Origin: Phocoena phocoena
Taxonomy: Eukaryota > Chordata > Mammalia > Artiodactyla > Phocoenidae
Assembly: GCF_963924675.1 (NCBI RefSeq)
Contig: NC_089222.1
Location: 113,661,316 to 113,725,315, forward strand
Direction of reading: 5' to 3'
DNA: 64,000 nucleotides
Part shown: positions 45,081 through 57,063 of the stretch, piece by piece
Numbering within the stretch: the first letter of the stretch is position 1
How the letters are laid out: every line of letters begins with the position of its first letter
The notes under the pieces: model-generated
The model's input: only the letters and a program-made list of their open reading frames with translations
What the model was told of the DNA's origin: nothing
Databases searched by the model: none
Position numbers and translations under genes: made by a program

Positions 45081-48054
45081 ATGACTTTTTAATAATTCAG
45101 CAATATTGTTAAACTATTATTATTCTATCCAAATATTCATTTATTATATTATTATCCATAGAATCTTTTGCCTTTCAGACTTTTCTAAAATGTTACCAGT
45201 ACATAAAATGTTTTAAGTGCACATATTTTTGCTTCACAAAAGTATTAATGTATGATTTTGGTTTCCTTAAGCCAGTGTTCCTTACATGTGTCTAATCCAG
45301 TCTCCCTATCATATGAAGAAAAATATCCCTTTTGTTACACTTAAAGTAAATTCATAATTCATACAACTGAAATGCATTACAGTATTAAAAAATCTAACTC
45401 AGTGCCAAAATTGTAATATGAAAAAGAAATAAAAGAATGGAAAATTATATACAGTAATAAATGCACTTACTTTAATATATAAATTCTCAAGCACAATATA
45501 TTAGAAAACTTAATTAAGTAATAAGATGCTTACCCTTAGGCTTGTGAATCCAGTGCCATATATGTGACAGCTTAAAACACTGACAGATAATGCTGTTTTG
45601 TGTTGATGATTTAAATGCAAAAAACTTTGTGGTTCTTGGCAATCTGATTGTCTAAAATGATTAATAGCTCAGGATAAATTTCAGACATGGGAAATTATAA
45701 ACCCCCCCCATTTACATAGTACTGCAATTTAGTTATGTTTAAGCAAATACAAATGTTTTGTATTGGTAAGTGAAATGAAGTTATGTTGTAAGTAATACTA
45801 TTTAAAGACTGTCTATTTTCCTATGTTAGTGGCTGGTGGGACATTCTCAAGCGATTCTTGACACACATTGTAGGACATCTCTCTTCCTTGGTTTCCTTCC
45901 ACTAAACTTTAATAACGTCTCCCTATTATTTAATAACCAAAAAGTTCTCCCCAAAATGTTCGAGGAGCACCTCTCTCTAGAAGGTACTATTGCCCTTGTT
46001 GGGAGCAGCCACAACTCTCTGCTACTGGAATATGAATGCACTTTGGGGCAAAGAGATTTGGGTGCAGAAAAAACATTACCCACCACCAAAATATATTCCC
46101 TAAGTCCAGCAATAGGTAGATCACATTGACCTCTTAGCAATCTTATATTAAAATATAAAGGAAACCATGATTAGTTACATGATTCTTTAAGTCTATGAGG
46201 TAAATAGAAACCAGATATGCAGGAAAAGCCTGAGAAATTTCCTCCAGAAATCCTCATAAAAGGATACTCTGAAATATATGGGACTGTGTTTTCTATATCA
46301 TCTCTACAATAAGTACAGTGATACATTACATGAATTTTCTTATAACTATACTCGACAGGTTGATAGTATTCCACCAAAATGCAACCTAGGGAAAGAAAAT
46401 CTATGAGAAGACTAAAGAATGGTACATGAATAACTCTTAACAGTTTGAGGTGATCCATGGATATCATCTAGAATATAAAGATAAGGATGGACTGCATATA
46501 TGCAGGCAATTCTTTATTCATGTTAATTATTTATTTATATTTTTGCATCTGGGCAAAATCAAAAATAAGATTCAGGCAGCTGAAGAATTATATTCCCTTA
46601 TAAGGACCAGGATTGCCATCATTCTATGTTGTTGTTGATTAAAAGTGTAATAATGAATGATTGAAAACTAGTTCAATTACATTTTTTTTCCCTCTTGGAA
46701 AAATTGATCTTTTCATTTTCCTAGAAGTCAACCTCTGAAGCCACTGTGATCAGCATAGCTTACTTGGTGAAATCAAATTCTGCTATGTCTACAGCAGATA
46801 AATTTATAGAACTATTACTATGTTAAATACAAAATCATTTTATGTTGTAGTTATAAGTTCAATCAATTTTGAAGTAATCTCTGGAGCACAGATTCAGTCC
46901 TTTAGAGTGTCTTACCTATTACTGCTTCTAAATCACTTTAGTTTTCTTTTAACCTTCCTTTACACTAGCAATCTGCAGACTCTAGGAAATGAGATCCATT
47001 TTTTTTCTTTTTGACATACTATACTTGTAGGTGTACCAGAGTGATATCATTGTTTCTAGGATGACCAATTGCTTTTTTCTGAGAATGGTAATTCAAGATG
47101 TGGCTATTTGAGGGACTAAGGAAAGTAATAATGAGTTTTGCACATGCTCATATTCTGTCTTCTTGCTGTGAAAATGTCTAAAACAGATCTATTCCAGCTC
47201 CATAGTTTAGCCCATAGAACAGAACTACCAAAGATGCTGCAAAAGTAATATTAAGTTAGTTACTTTAAAATTGATTGGGCATGATTGTAAGAAATGCTAA
47301 TAGGGCAAACGTAGAGGAACACAGAGATAGTTGAAATCATATAGATATAAATAAACATACACAAAATATCAGAAGAGCAAAATTGACCTAGAGTTCAGTA
47401 CCAAGGAACTACAACTCACTGATTCATTATTTAGAGTTCTGTTTGTACTTAAAATTGTCAAGGCTCATTGAATGCCATTTTGTGTTAAGTATTTTAACCA
47501 TTGCCTTTTTAAAGAATGGTTGGGTTTGTCTGTTACTAATAAGTGTAATGTGCTATAACAGGTTCTACACTCTTGCGAATTTCAATCTCAGTATCTCTTA
47601 TTGAGAGATTCTAACAACCACAGTTAAAGAGACTTCCCTGTAGCATATATGTTTTATGGTTGACAACAAAAATATAAGCATGACTTTAGTTAATAAATGC
47701 AATATGAATCATTCTCTGCATAAAACTCTAATTTGATAGGAATGTTCTCTATTTAAGATTTTAAAGTATAAATTGGATCATTCGTCTGTTGAAAACATTT
47801 GCCAGAAAGCCTACGACAATAGAATTGATGCCTATGATGGCATGCCTATGCCATTATTTCCACAAACCATTTTCTTCAGCTTTCTAAAGGCTCTTTGTTT
47901 CTCTTCTGCACCCCAACCACAGAGGATCAGTTTTTGATCCCCAAAGAGTGTCTGCATTCTCTCATTTCCATGCCTTTGCTCAATTCAGTCTAATTTAACG
48001 ACAGTCAAAACAATTGAAATCCTATTTTGTATTAGGTTATAAAGAAAAAAACTC
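45081..48054. other. AT-rich stretch of 3 kb, no gene recognised
   Basis: Overlapping 97-codon open frames occupy both strands at 45836-46140 in a less AT-rich patch, but neither has recognisable protein features or splice context. The rest is AT-rich and anonymous. Confidence 0.4.
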
Positions 48055-48980
48055 CAGGCCACCCAGTAGCTACGGTCCAGAGGAGAAACAAACAAGCAGT
48101 CAAGTGCAAATTTCAATAGAGCTAAGAAGTGCGCTTAGGGTAACATATAGGCAAGGAGGATTTATCTGAGTGCAAGGCCTCTCCTAGTCCTCACAGGTGA
48201 CAGCTACATACTCAGCAATTTTAATCATACTTTAGTAAGAGCTTCCTAGTATTTGCAGTTTTATTCAAGCTGGTTTTGAAAAATGCGTTAAAATCCGGGA
48301 ATAAAGGCACAAACCTACTAGAGAATGGACTTGAGGATATGGGGAGGGGGAAGGGTAAGCTGTGACAAAGCGAGAGAGTGGCATGGACATATATACACTA
48401 CCAAACGTAAAATAGATAGCTAGTGGGAAGCAGCCGCATAGCACAGGGAGATCAGCTCTGTGCTTTGTGATCACCTAGAGGGGTGAGATAGGGAGGGTGG
48501 GAGGGAGATGCAAGAGGGAGGAGATATGGGGATATATGTATATGTATAGCTGATTCACTTTGTTATAAAGCAGGAACTAACACACCATTGTAAAGCAATT
48601 ATACTCCAATAAAGATGTAAAAAAAAAAAAGAAAGTAAAGGCAATAAATTTGCTATGTATAAGGTTAAAAAAAAAAAAATCAGGGACATAAATAATGAGC
48701 AGAAGGTCCTTCCAAACAGAAGATGAAGCCTATGGCAGATCACGGTGTCTCTGGGAAACTACAATAGTTTGGTATGTCTGGGGTAAGTGGGGCAGGGAGA
48801 AGAGCAAATAGCAAGAGACAGGGCTAGAGAGATATACTGTCCAGTTGATGATAAAACCTTTCCATGCCATAGTAAAGGGTTTTTATCATACTTTGAACCA
48901 TTGGGGAGTGTGACTTGATGTTATTTGCCTCCTTGAAAGATCACTCTCACAACAGTGTGAAGGATAGCTTGGATGGAGTT
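48055..48980 (-). repeat. Ancient L2, split by a younger L1
   Basis: Left part (about 48055-48280): AAACAAGCAGTCAAGTGC, AGAGCTAAGAAGTGCGC. Right part (about 48690-48980): AACCTTTCCATGCCATAGTA, AACCATTGGGGAGTGTGACT, GAAAGATCACTCTCACAACA. Both follow antisense L2. The L1 at 48290-48635 sits between them. Confidence 0.6.
48290..48635 (+). mobile_element. 5'-truncated L1 3' end, sense
   Basis: Near-identical in type to the 3'UTR of the intact L1: TATGGGGAGGGGGAAGGGT, CTAGTGGGAAGCAGCCGCAT, TTGTAAAGCAATTATACTCC, AATAAAG and a poly(A) run. A possible short duplication TAAAGGCA lies at 48302-48309 and 48636-48643, so the left edge may start after 48309. It is the only young L1 end in the window on the plus strand. 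Confidence 0.88.
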
Positions 48981-48984
48981 CAGA

Positions 48985-49250
48985 ATTAAGACCCTGGTGT
49001 TACAGAGTATTAGACAGATTTTTTTCCATTCACTCCTCCATGCCTGGAATACCTTCTATCTTTCAGTTCAAGATGTTGGAGTCCTAGGTACCTTTCAAGG
49101 TCTGGGTGCGATGTTACCTCTCAATGAAGTCTTCCTAGATCTTTTGCCCATCAAAATATTGTCTCTCTCTCTCTCTCTACCTCTCTCCTTCTCTCTAATC
49201 TTCATTTTAGCTCTTGCATTAGAATTGACATATGTTGGCTGTCTCTCCAA
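48985..49250 (+). repeat. Ancient L2-like fragment and (CT)n
   Basis: CCATTCACTCCTCCATGCCT, GGAATACCTTCTATCTTTCA and AATGAAGTCTTCCTAGATCT follow sense L2. A (CT)n run lies at 49161-49196. Confidence 0.5.
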
Positions 49251-49636
49251 ATAAAAATGAACATAAAAAGGGAATAGCCACTCAATAAATATTTGCAGAA
49301 CTGCAATTAAGTTTTTAAAAGACAGATTTACAGTAAAATCTGAAAATGATGTATTGATATAAAAGAGAGGAGAGGTTTTGGAAACTGTGTATGTAAAATT
49401 AATTCTAAATCTTGCTTATATTGTAACTATTAATTTTGTTTCTGTTGTTACTTCATCAGCCCTCTGATGTCCACCAGTTGGGGAAGGAATTTCCTTTTAT
49501 GTCAGATAATTGTTGATTTTAGAAAACAAAGACAAAAAACAAGTGTCTTTTCAATTTACTTAGTTTTCACTTCAATTTAGAACATAAGCATGTCTAAAAT
49601 TAGATTTAGATAATCATGCTTTCTTGTAAATTAATT
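49251..49636. other. Anonymous AT-rich sequence
   Basis: No features recognised. Confidence 0.45.
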
Positions 49637-49646
49637 TCTGTCAATT

Positions 49647-49863
49647 TTTTTTTTTTTTTTTTTTTTTTTTGCGGTACACAGGCCTCTCACTGTTGTGGCC
49701 TCTCCCACTTACGGAGCACAGGCTCCGGACGCGCAGGCTCAGCGGCCATGGCTCACGGGCCCAGCCGCTCCGCGGCACGTGGGATCCTCCCAGACCGGGG
49801 CACGAACCCGAATCCCCTGCATCGGCAGGCGGACTCCCAACCACTGCGCCACCAGGGAAGCCC
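49647..49863 (-). mobile_element. Cetacean CHR-type SINE
   Basis: Complete SINE with a T run of about 24 nt from 49647. The duplication TCTGTCAATT is exact at 49637-49646 and 49864-49873. Confidence 0.93.
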
Positions 49864-49873
49864 TCTGTCAATT

Positions 49874-50143
49874 ATTTAAATACTTTTTCTTGAGATTAGG
49901 GGGACATGTGAATTTTATACCAAAAATAGATTCTCCCCAAAAGGCTGGCTTACTCTGAAGCATTTTTCTCTAAAACTGAAGGCAGAGAAAGAGTATCTAG
50001 GGCTTTATTGACTTAAGCTATCATTTGTAATATTTTACAGCACTAAATTTTCCTGCCTTCACTTTGTAAAACAGAATCATTACCTTATATAAGTATTTTA
50101 GACATATTTTTCTAATTTGTATTAGTTCCATACTTAGAAGTGA
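49874..50143. other. Anonymous AT-rich sequence
   Basis: No features recognised. Confidence 0.45.
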
Positions 50144-50163
50144 TTAATATTTATGAATTATTA

Positions 50164-51201
50164 CAGATGACTATTTTTTATTGAAGTAGAGTTGATTTAC
50201 AATCTGCTATGCAGCAAAGTGATTCAGTTATACATATATATACATTCTTTTTTATATTCTTTTCCATTATGGTTATCTCAGGATATTGAATACAGTTCAC
50301 TGCATGTTGTAGGGCCTTGTTGTTTGTCCGTTCTATATGTAATAGTTTGCATCTGCTAACCCCAAACTCCCAGTTCATCCCTCTCTTAACCCTCTCCCCC
50401 TTGGCAACCACAAGTCTGTTTTCTATGTCTGTGAGCCTGTTTCTCTTTCACAGTTAGAATTTTGTAGATAGGTTCATTTGTGTCATATTTTAGATTCCAC
50501 ATATAAGTGATCTCATATTTTTCAGTCTTTTTCTTTGTTTTTTAATTGGGGTATAGTTGCTTTACAATGTTGTGTTAGTTTCTGTTGTTCAATGAAGTGA
50601 ATCAGCTCTATGTATACATATATCCCCTCCATCTTCGACCTCCCTCCCACCGCCCCCCATCCCACCCATCTAGTTCTTAACAGAGCACCGAGCTGAGCTT
50701 CTTGTGTTTTATAGCATGTTCCCACTAGCTATCTGTTTTACACATTGCAGTCAATCCCAATCTCCCAATTCATCCTACCCCACCCCCATTGTCCACAAGT
50801 CCATTCCCTATATCTGCATCTCTATTCCTGCCCTGCAAATAGGTTCACCTGTACTATTTGTCTAGATTCCACATACCTGCATTAATATACAATATTTGTT
50901 TTTCTCTTTCTGACTAACTTCACTCTATATGACAGACTCAAGTCCATCCACGTCTCTGCATTCTCTTTTACTGACTTCACTTAGTGTGATAATGTCTAGT
51001 TCCATCCATGTTGCTGCAAAGGGCATTATTTCGTTTTTTTTTTTTTTTTTTTTTGGCTGAGTAATAGTCCATTGTACATATGTACCGCATCTTCTTTAGG
51101 GTTGCATTAATATTTTTATAATTTTGTCCGGATATATGCCCAGGAGTGGGATTGTTGGATCCTATGGTAATTCATATGGTAATTCTATTTTTAATTTTTT
51201 T
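50164..51201 (-). mobile_element. L1 3' end with a second L1 nested inside
   Basis: The outer L1 is 50164-50522 plus about 50966-51201 (TTGAAGTAGAGTTGATTTAC, TGCAGCAAAGTGATTCAG, then TTCACTTAGTGTGATAATGT, GGCTGAGTAATAGTCCATTG). A perfect 20-bp duplication lies outside (50144-50163 and 51202-51221). The outer copy is a subtype with GATTTAC in its 3'UTR and looks older than the intact L1. Confidence 0.9.
50523..50965 (-). mobile_element. Inner L1 3' end nested in the outer L1
   Basis: Restarts with a T run and GGGGTATAGTTGCTTTACAA, then AGTGAATCAGCTCTATGTAT, CACCGAGCTGAGCTTCTTGT and ATGACAGACTCAAGTCCATC. It interrupts the outer copy at its TTTGTCTTTCTC-equivalent position. Its own target-site duplication is not clear. 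Confidence 0.82.
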
Positions 51202-51221
51202 TTAATATTTATGAATTATTA

Positions 51222-51842
51222 TTTCACAAGCATGTCTAACCCAAACAACATTATTAATTTATTTTTAGAAAAATATTTCAAAAGCACAAATATATTTTTT
51301 CCTTTACCCATCTAAACATTAAGACCCTGATGGTATAGATGTAGAATATTGGACAGATTTTTCCATTTACTCTTCCATCTTTTTAGTTCAATCTGCTGGT
51401 AGCCTCACTATCCTAGTGGCCCTCTTGGGTTCTAAGCTCCCTGCATCTGCAGCGACTTAATGAGGCAAATGATGCTTAAAGTTAATGATTTCATAGCCAT
51501 TTCGAATATTAAAAAAGAGCTGGCAGGCATCACTGGAATTTGCCTAATAAATGCATTACTTTCAGCTACTGATTATTTACTCAAGTAGAACCACAGGATC
51601 AAGACCCTTATGGAAGGAAAGAAAAAACAAAAATGATCTAATTGGTTGAAAATGTTTTTATATAGCTAAATATTTTGTTTCAATTTAAATGAAAATGAAG
51701 GATTCTGATCAACATAATGTAAGTGATGAATGTATGGTGATAATTTGGGCAGGGGGCAGGGAACCAACTTACTGTCACTCCTTTCTACAAAAATGGGAAA
51801 TGAGTTATTGAGTTTCCTTCACTGGTTTCTATGTGGATAGTT
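51222..51842. other. Anonymous sequence with a patch similar to 48985-49045
   Basis: 51318-51384 resembles 48985-49045 (ATTAAGACCCTG, then ATTGGACAGATTTTTCCATT). Otherwise no features. Confidence 0.45.
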
Positions 51843-51856
51843 AAGAATTCACATCA

Positions 51857-52065
51857 GGGGCTTCCCTGGTGGCTCAGTGGTTGAGAGTCTGCCTGCCAAT
51901 GCAGGGGACACGGATTCGTTCCCTGGTCCGGGAAGATCCCACATGCCACGGAGTGGCTGGGGCCATGAACCATGGCCGCTGAGCGTGCGCGTCTGGACCC
52001 TCTGCTCCGCAATGGGAGAGGCCACGACAGTGAGAGGCCCAAGTACCGCAAAAAAAAAAAAAAAA
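51857..52065 (+). mobile_element. Cetacean CHR-type SINE, sense
   Basis: The only one of the six on the plus strand. Pol III A box TGGCTCAGTGG at 51870-51880 and B box GGATTCGTTCC at 51912-51922. Poly(A) tail at 52050-52065. The duplication AAGAATTCACATCA is exact at 51843-51856 and 52066-52079. Confidence 0.94.
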
Positions 52066-52214
52066 AAGAATTCACATCAAGCAATTTGACATCTATACTT
52101 TAAGTACCAATGGCCATAGGTCAGAATATTTTATTCTATATAGATAAGAATATTTTAAAACATAAGTATCTCAATTTTTGTTCTATCATCCATATTTGAT
52201 TTAAAGGACATCAT

Positions 52215-52346
52215 TTTTTTTTCCTTTTTTTTTGGCCACGCTGCACAGCATGTAGGATCTTAGTTCCCTGACCAGGGATTGAACCTGCACCCCCTGCATT
52301 GGAAGTGTGGAGTCTTAACCAGTGGACCACCAGGGAAGTCCTGGGA
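52215..52346 (-). mobile_element. Short tRNA-derived SINE, CHR-1/Bov-tA-like
   Basis: GGCCACGCTGCACAGCATGT, AGGATCTTAGTTCCCTGACC, AGGGATTGAACCTGCACCCC, TTAACCAGTGGACCACCAGG. This is the older cetartiodactyl SINE type, about 130 bp, clearly different from the CHR copies above. A possible duplication ACATCAT lies at 52208-52214 and 52347-52353. Confidence 0.85.
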
Positions 52347-52353
52347 ACATCAT

Positions 52354-52914
52354 ATTTTAATATTACACCTTTAAATTTTAAAGTATCACACAAATTTTAA
52401 AAATTGCATTGGGGATAAAACATTATTTTGTAATGATTTTTTAAAAAATAGTATAATGTGATGTTAGTGTTAAAACAAATTGGAGTAGATAATTTGGTTG
52501 GCAATATCAAGAGCCTTGAAAGATCAAGACTCTTAAAACTGGATAAGTCTTTGACTCATAATTATCCTTTGAAGAATAAAAAGGAAAGAACAGAAAGGCA
52601 GATATTTAAATTATGATACATTGATATAATGGAATATCAAGAATTATACTTAAAAGACATGTATAAATAGTTTATACAACATTAAGGGAAATAAACAGTG
52701 AGCAATAGTTAGATAGATCGATAGATAGATAGATAGTTAGGAAATAGATATTCTAATTTATGTCCCTGCGTTATATTAGAATTTATTTTATTCCGAAACT
52801 GGAAAAAGAAACACCAGAAGGTTCATAGTAATTATGTTTATGAGGCTTTGGGTTTTTTTGGGTTTCTGTTTTGTTTTTTACATTTAATATAATCCAAATT
52901 TGCTGTAAGGGCAT
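52354..52914. other. Anonymous AT-rich sequence with (GATA)n
   Basis: Imperfect GATA repeat at 52710-52740. No gene. Confidence 0.5.
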
Positions 52915-53493
52915 GTGTTTTTTACTGAAGTATAATATATATATATTTATTTATTTATTTATTTATTGATGTACAACATATATATATGAAAGTATACAAA
53001 TCCCAAGTGTACAGCTCACTGACTTTCTGCATAGTAAGCATACTTTTTTGTGTTCAATAAATAGAACATTAACAGCTCCCCAGAAGCGCCTCTCATGCCC
53101 CACCCTAGTCACTCCCCTAAACATAACCACTATCCGAATATCTAACACTATAGATGAGTTTTGCTGTGTTTTCACTCCACAGAAATGGAATCATACAGTA
53201 TATATTCTTTTGTTTCTGGCTTATTTCACTTAACATTGTGTGCGTGAGATTTGTCCATGTTGTTGTGTATAGTATCTCATTGTGTAAACGTACCCCAACT
53301 TATACAGTTTACTGTTGATAATCATTTGTGTACTTTTTAGTTTGGACCTATTACCAACATAGCTTCTATGAACATTCTTGCAAATATATTTTGGTTAACA
53401 TACGTATAAATTCCTGCAGGAAATATACTTGTTAGGTCATAGGATGTGGCTATGCCCAGCTTTGATAATGTTTGTGCTACATTTTGTCAGCAA
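52915..53493 (-). mobile_element. Old LINE-1 3' end, antisense
   Basis: An older L1 3' end with (ATTT)n at 52932-52968, GTACAACATATATATATG, AAATGGAATCATACAGTATA, GGCTTATTTCACTTAACATT and AACATTCTTGCAAATATATT. No open frame. Confidence 0.85.
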
Positions 53494-53560
53494 AAGGGAA
53501 CAGAAAGGAGGGAAGGGAAGGGAAGAAAAGGGAAGAAAAGGAGGGAGGGAAGGAGGAAGG
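53494..53560. repeat. Purine-rich GGAAG low-complexity tract
   Basis: Almost pure A/G. The open frames over it (53446-53696) are compositional. Confidence 0.9.
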
Positions 53561-56500
53561 ACCAGAATCTGCTACCTACGCAGACAAGCTTGATATTCAT
53601 ATTAACTTGGGCAGTATTAACTGGTCATTGACCCCTGGCTTGTCACTTACCTCAGTCTCTTTCATTTGGTCCTGTTCTCCTGGTAAAATTGAATAAAGCT
53701 GATGGGCTTTTATTCATATAATTTATAAGGTAGATCCGCTTTCCTTTGATTCTCAATCTGATCAATCTGATCTCACTTTGACTTTTATTAGCAGAGACTA
53801 ACATGAGAGGGGCTGTCTGTGCGCCAATATTATGATTTAGAGATTAATGATGACATGTAGATTAATCATTATAATGCATGCTTTAAATGCATAAAATTAA
53901 AATCTTTAAACTGAGATACATCAGGATCCAGAATAAGAGAATTCAGAGATTTACCTGATCAGGAAATCAGGGTGCAAGACCAAAGAGGTGAAACCAATAT
54001 GCATAATTTGAGAGAAAAACTAAACACTCTAAAAATCACGTTAAAGGCATGGGATAAAGTTTTAATTTTGAAAGCTAATTTTTATAACCCCAAATGTTAT
54101 AAACATCTTTTTATAACTACCCTCACTTTTCGCAATGATTCTTTTGATACCAGGAAGCTCAGCCTGAAGTTTTTGGAATGATCAAGATTAAGAACATGAT
54201 CTTCATTTTTGTTGGCCCAGATATATGCTTTAACACTTCAAACACTCTTTTAAAATATCTCACACTGTATCAAAAATAACTTTCCTTAGCCACAAAGAAA
54301 TCCGAGAGCTCTGTCAGTCAGCAAGCCCATATGTAAGTGAGAAAGAAATGTGCTGCTTAGTTTACATGACAACCTACAGATCAAAGCAAAATAAATAAAT
54401 AACTTTGAGTCGACTAAGCCTTCTATTTCCTTGGGAATAAACATTGAATATAAATACTTTGAAATGGAAGACCGAAGATGCTGCAACTATCCGTTGAAGG
54501 TAGATAGAAAATAAAAGTCCCTTGCAAAGGGGAATTATAATTTTTAATATAGAATTTTAATGTTCATCAAAAAGGACAAATCAAATGTAGTACAGATTGG
54601 TAGACTAAAAATAAAAGGTTTTGTGCATTGTTGTAGAAATCCAAACATTGCTGTGGAAGATAATTTAGGTTTCTATAAAAGCAAGCTAACCATATGTGAT
54701 TTGTTTCATTTCACTGAATATTTTTAAAATGGCATCTTATTCACTAGCACATATTATTAAGAATTTGTTCAAATCAAACCATCATCTGTAGAAGAGGATT
54801 AAAAGTAGCTTTTATTTTTTTTAACTGAGAAGGTGCTATACTTTCTTTACAAGAGTCCAATATGTTTTTTGAAATATAGATCTTTTAACTCTCACATCAA
54901 GTTTTATCTCTACAGTGGTTTGAATTCACCATGAGTTCTTCTGATTTGCACAATAGTTTCTTCCTTTCTTTAGGCTTCAGACTTTAGGATTAATAAGCTT
55001 TTTAAAAGAAGTATCTTAAGGAGGAATCTCCTTCCCCTCAGAGAAATAAGCTCAGAAAAATAGTAAAAGTTATGTCAAGGAGGGTTCAGTTATTTTACAT
55101 TCACTCTACTCTTGGCCTACTTAGGAGTTCTCAAAAGAAGGATGACCCTCTGATACAAGTTGAACAGGAAGTCTGCTCTATCTAAGAGGATATCCACAGT
55201 GTCAGAAAGCCAGAATTTTATAAAGAAAGTCATAAGATGCTCTCAACCAAATTCCTTTATTCAATTTGATCAATATTTTACAGAGCTGAAATTTTGATTT
55301 TTCCTCCTAGAAACTCAGTAGTATTGCTGGTTACTATAATTCTGTATACATAGTCATTCCTACATGGATTTCACCTCAAGTGCTATAAAAATTGTTCTTT
55401 GTACCTAAGTAAAAGAGAAGAATAAACTTGAAGAAGAATGTGTCTGCCACTCTGGTTGCCTCAAATTAATAGGAGACATTCCAGAGTTTTAGAGGAAAAA
55501 AGTAGATGTATGATTCCAAACAATTTTAAAAACAACAAAATTATTACTATAATTAATTTTACTTTACAGAACTTTTATTTTTGGAATATATTAACTCTTT
55601 GGAAACAACTTTAAGTTTAATATCAAAGATAGCTCTTTCTAATATTTCAAAGCTGGTATAATAATATATAGCCTAATTAAATTATACATGTGTTGGTAAT
55701 ATTTAATCAACCAGGATGCCATTAATGAACCCTGAGTAAAAATAAGTGTTTTAACATTAATTTAAAAAAAATCGTGGTTCAGTAAGCAGTGTGACAGTAA
55801 TCAGAACTTTGTTGGGAGGGACATATATTTGGGGAGACAGAGACTGAGACAAGTATGTTGTTGTTTCTCTTGCTCAGGTTATGATTGGAGCTAGTGACAG
55901 TCATTAGTAAGCACCCGACAATTCTCTGCAATGTAATTAAGTAGTTCGAAATAGTTATCATGGTTTTCTCACATCAACTATTTTATTTCCCAACATATTT
56001 TTAAGTGCATCAAGATTAAGACTGTGCACTAAGAATGTGAAATATTATTTTTCAGAGTAGAAACCTATCAACTTAAAAAGATGGTTTAATCTCCATTTAG
56101 CTGTGAAATCCCTACAAACAATTCAGTGTTGTCAAGTGTATTCCCTACCCTTTGGATCAAATCATCTAAAGGCATTCACACAGAACACATAAAAATAGTT
56201 ATCTAGCAGTAAGGACTAAAGTGGAGAGAATTTGGAGTATCTATATGCAGTTTGGTAAAAAACATAACATTATGTAACCTTGGTATTATTAAGATACAAC
56301 ATAAAACATTAGAGAAATGTTAATATTTAAATTGTATAAACTGTACAAATAAATCTTTTCATTTTTAATGAAAAATGAGCTTACTTTTATAAATATAACA
56401 TTTTAGTATGAGTTATACATCCTTAAAATAGCTATGAGAAATTCTAGATAGAGAGATTTTGATAATGACCTTTCAAAACCATTGTAGTCACTATGGGCAA

Positions 56501-56569
56501 ACATTAAACAAATTAGTAAATGGTAGCAAGTGTCAGGAAAAAATGTTTTCACTTTTTTTCCAATTAGCA
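53561..56569. other. AT-rich stretch of 3 kb, no gene recognised
   Basis: No repeat, exon or RNA gene recognised. Open frames are all under 75 codons. Confidence 0.45.
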
Positions 56570-56582
56570 AAAACTCTTACTT

Positions 56583-57050
56583 TTTTTAAATTAAAGTATA
56601 GTTGATGTCATGCTAGTTTCAGGTGTACAGCACAGCGATTCAGTTTTATATATATATTCTTTTTCAGATTCTTTTCCCTAATAGGTTATTACAAAATATT
56701 GACTATAGTTCCCTGTACTGTATAGTAGGTCCTTGTTGGTTATCTATTTTATATATAGTAGTGTATACATGTTAATCCCATCCTCCTAATTTATCCCTCT
56801 CCCTCCTTCCCGTTTGGTAACCGTAAGTTTGTTTTCTGTGTCTGTGGATCTACTTCTCATTTGTAAATAAGTTCATTTGTATCTTTTTTTTCAGATTCCA
56901 CATATAAGCGGTATCATATGATATTTGTCTTTCTCTATCTGGCTTACTTCACTTAGTTTGATAATCTCTCGGTCATATATATACAATGGAGTATTTCTCA
57001 GCCATAAAAAAGAATGAAATAATGCCATTTGTTTCAACATGGATGGACCT
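56583..57050 (-). mobile_element. 5'-truncated L1 with twin-priming inversion
   Basis: 56583-56973 is an antisense L1 3' end (GTTTCAGGTGTACAGC, CCCTGTACTGTATAGTAGGT, TTCACTTAGTTTGATAATCT). 56976-57050 is sense ORF2/3' sequence (CAATGGAGTATTTCTCAGCC, AACATGGATGGACCT) that is adjacent in a normal L1. The duplication AAAACTCTTACTT at 56570-56582 and 57051-57063 is exact. GGTC/GACC at the switch may be microhomology. Confidence 0.92.
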
Positions 57051-57063
57051 AAAACTCTTACTT

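Noticed and set aside
51870..51922. A functional tRNA gene
   Set aside because: The A and B boxes belong to the tRNA-derived SINE; no cloverleaf with an anticodon stem could be drawn.
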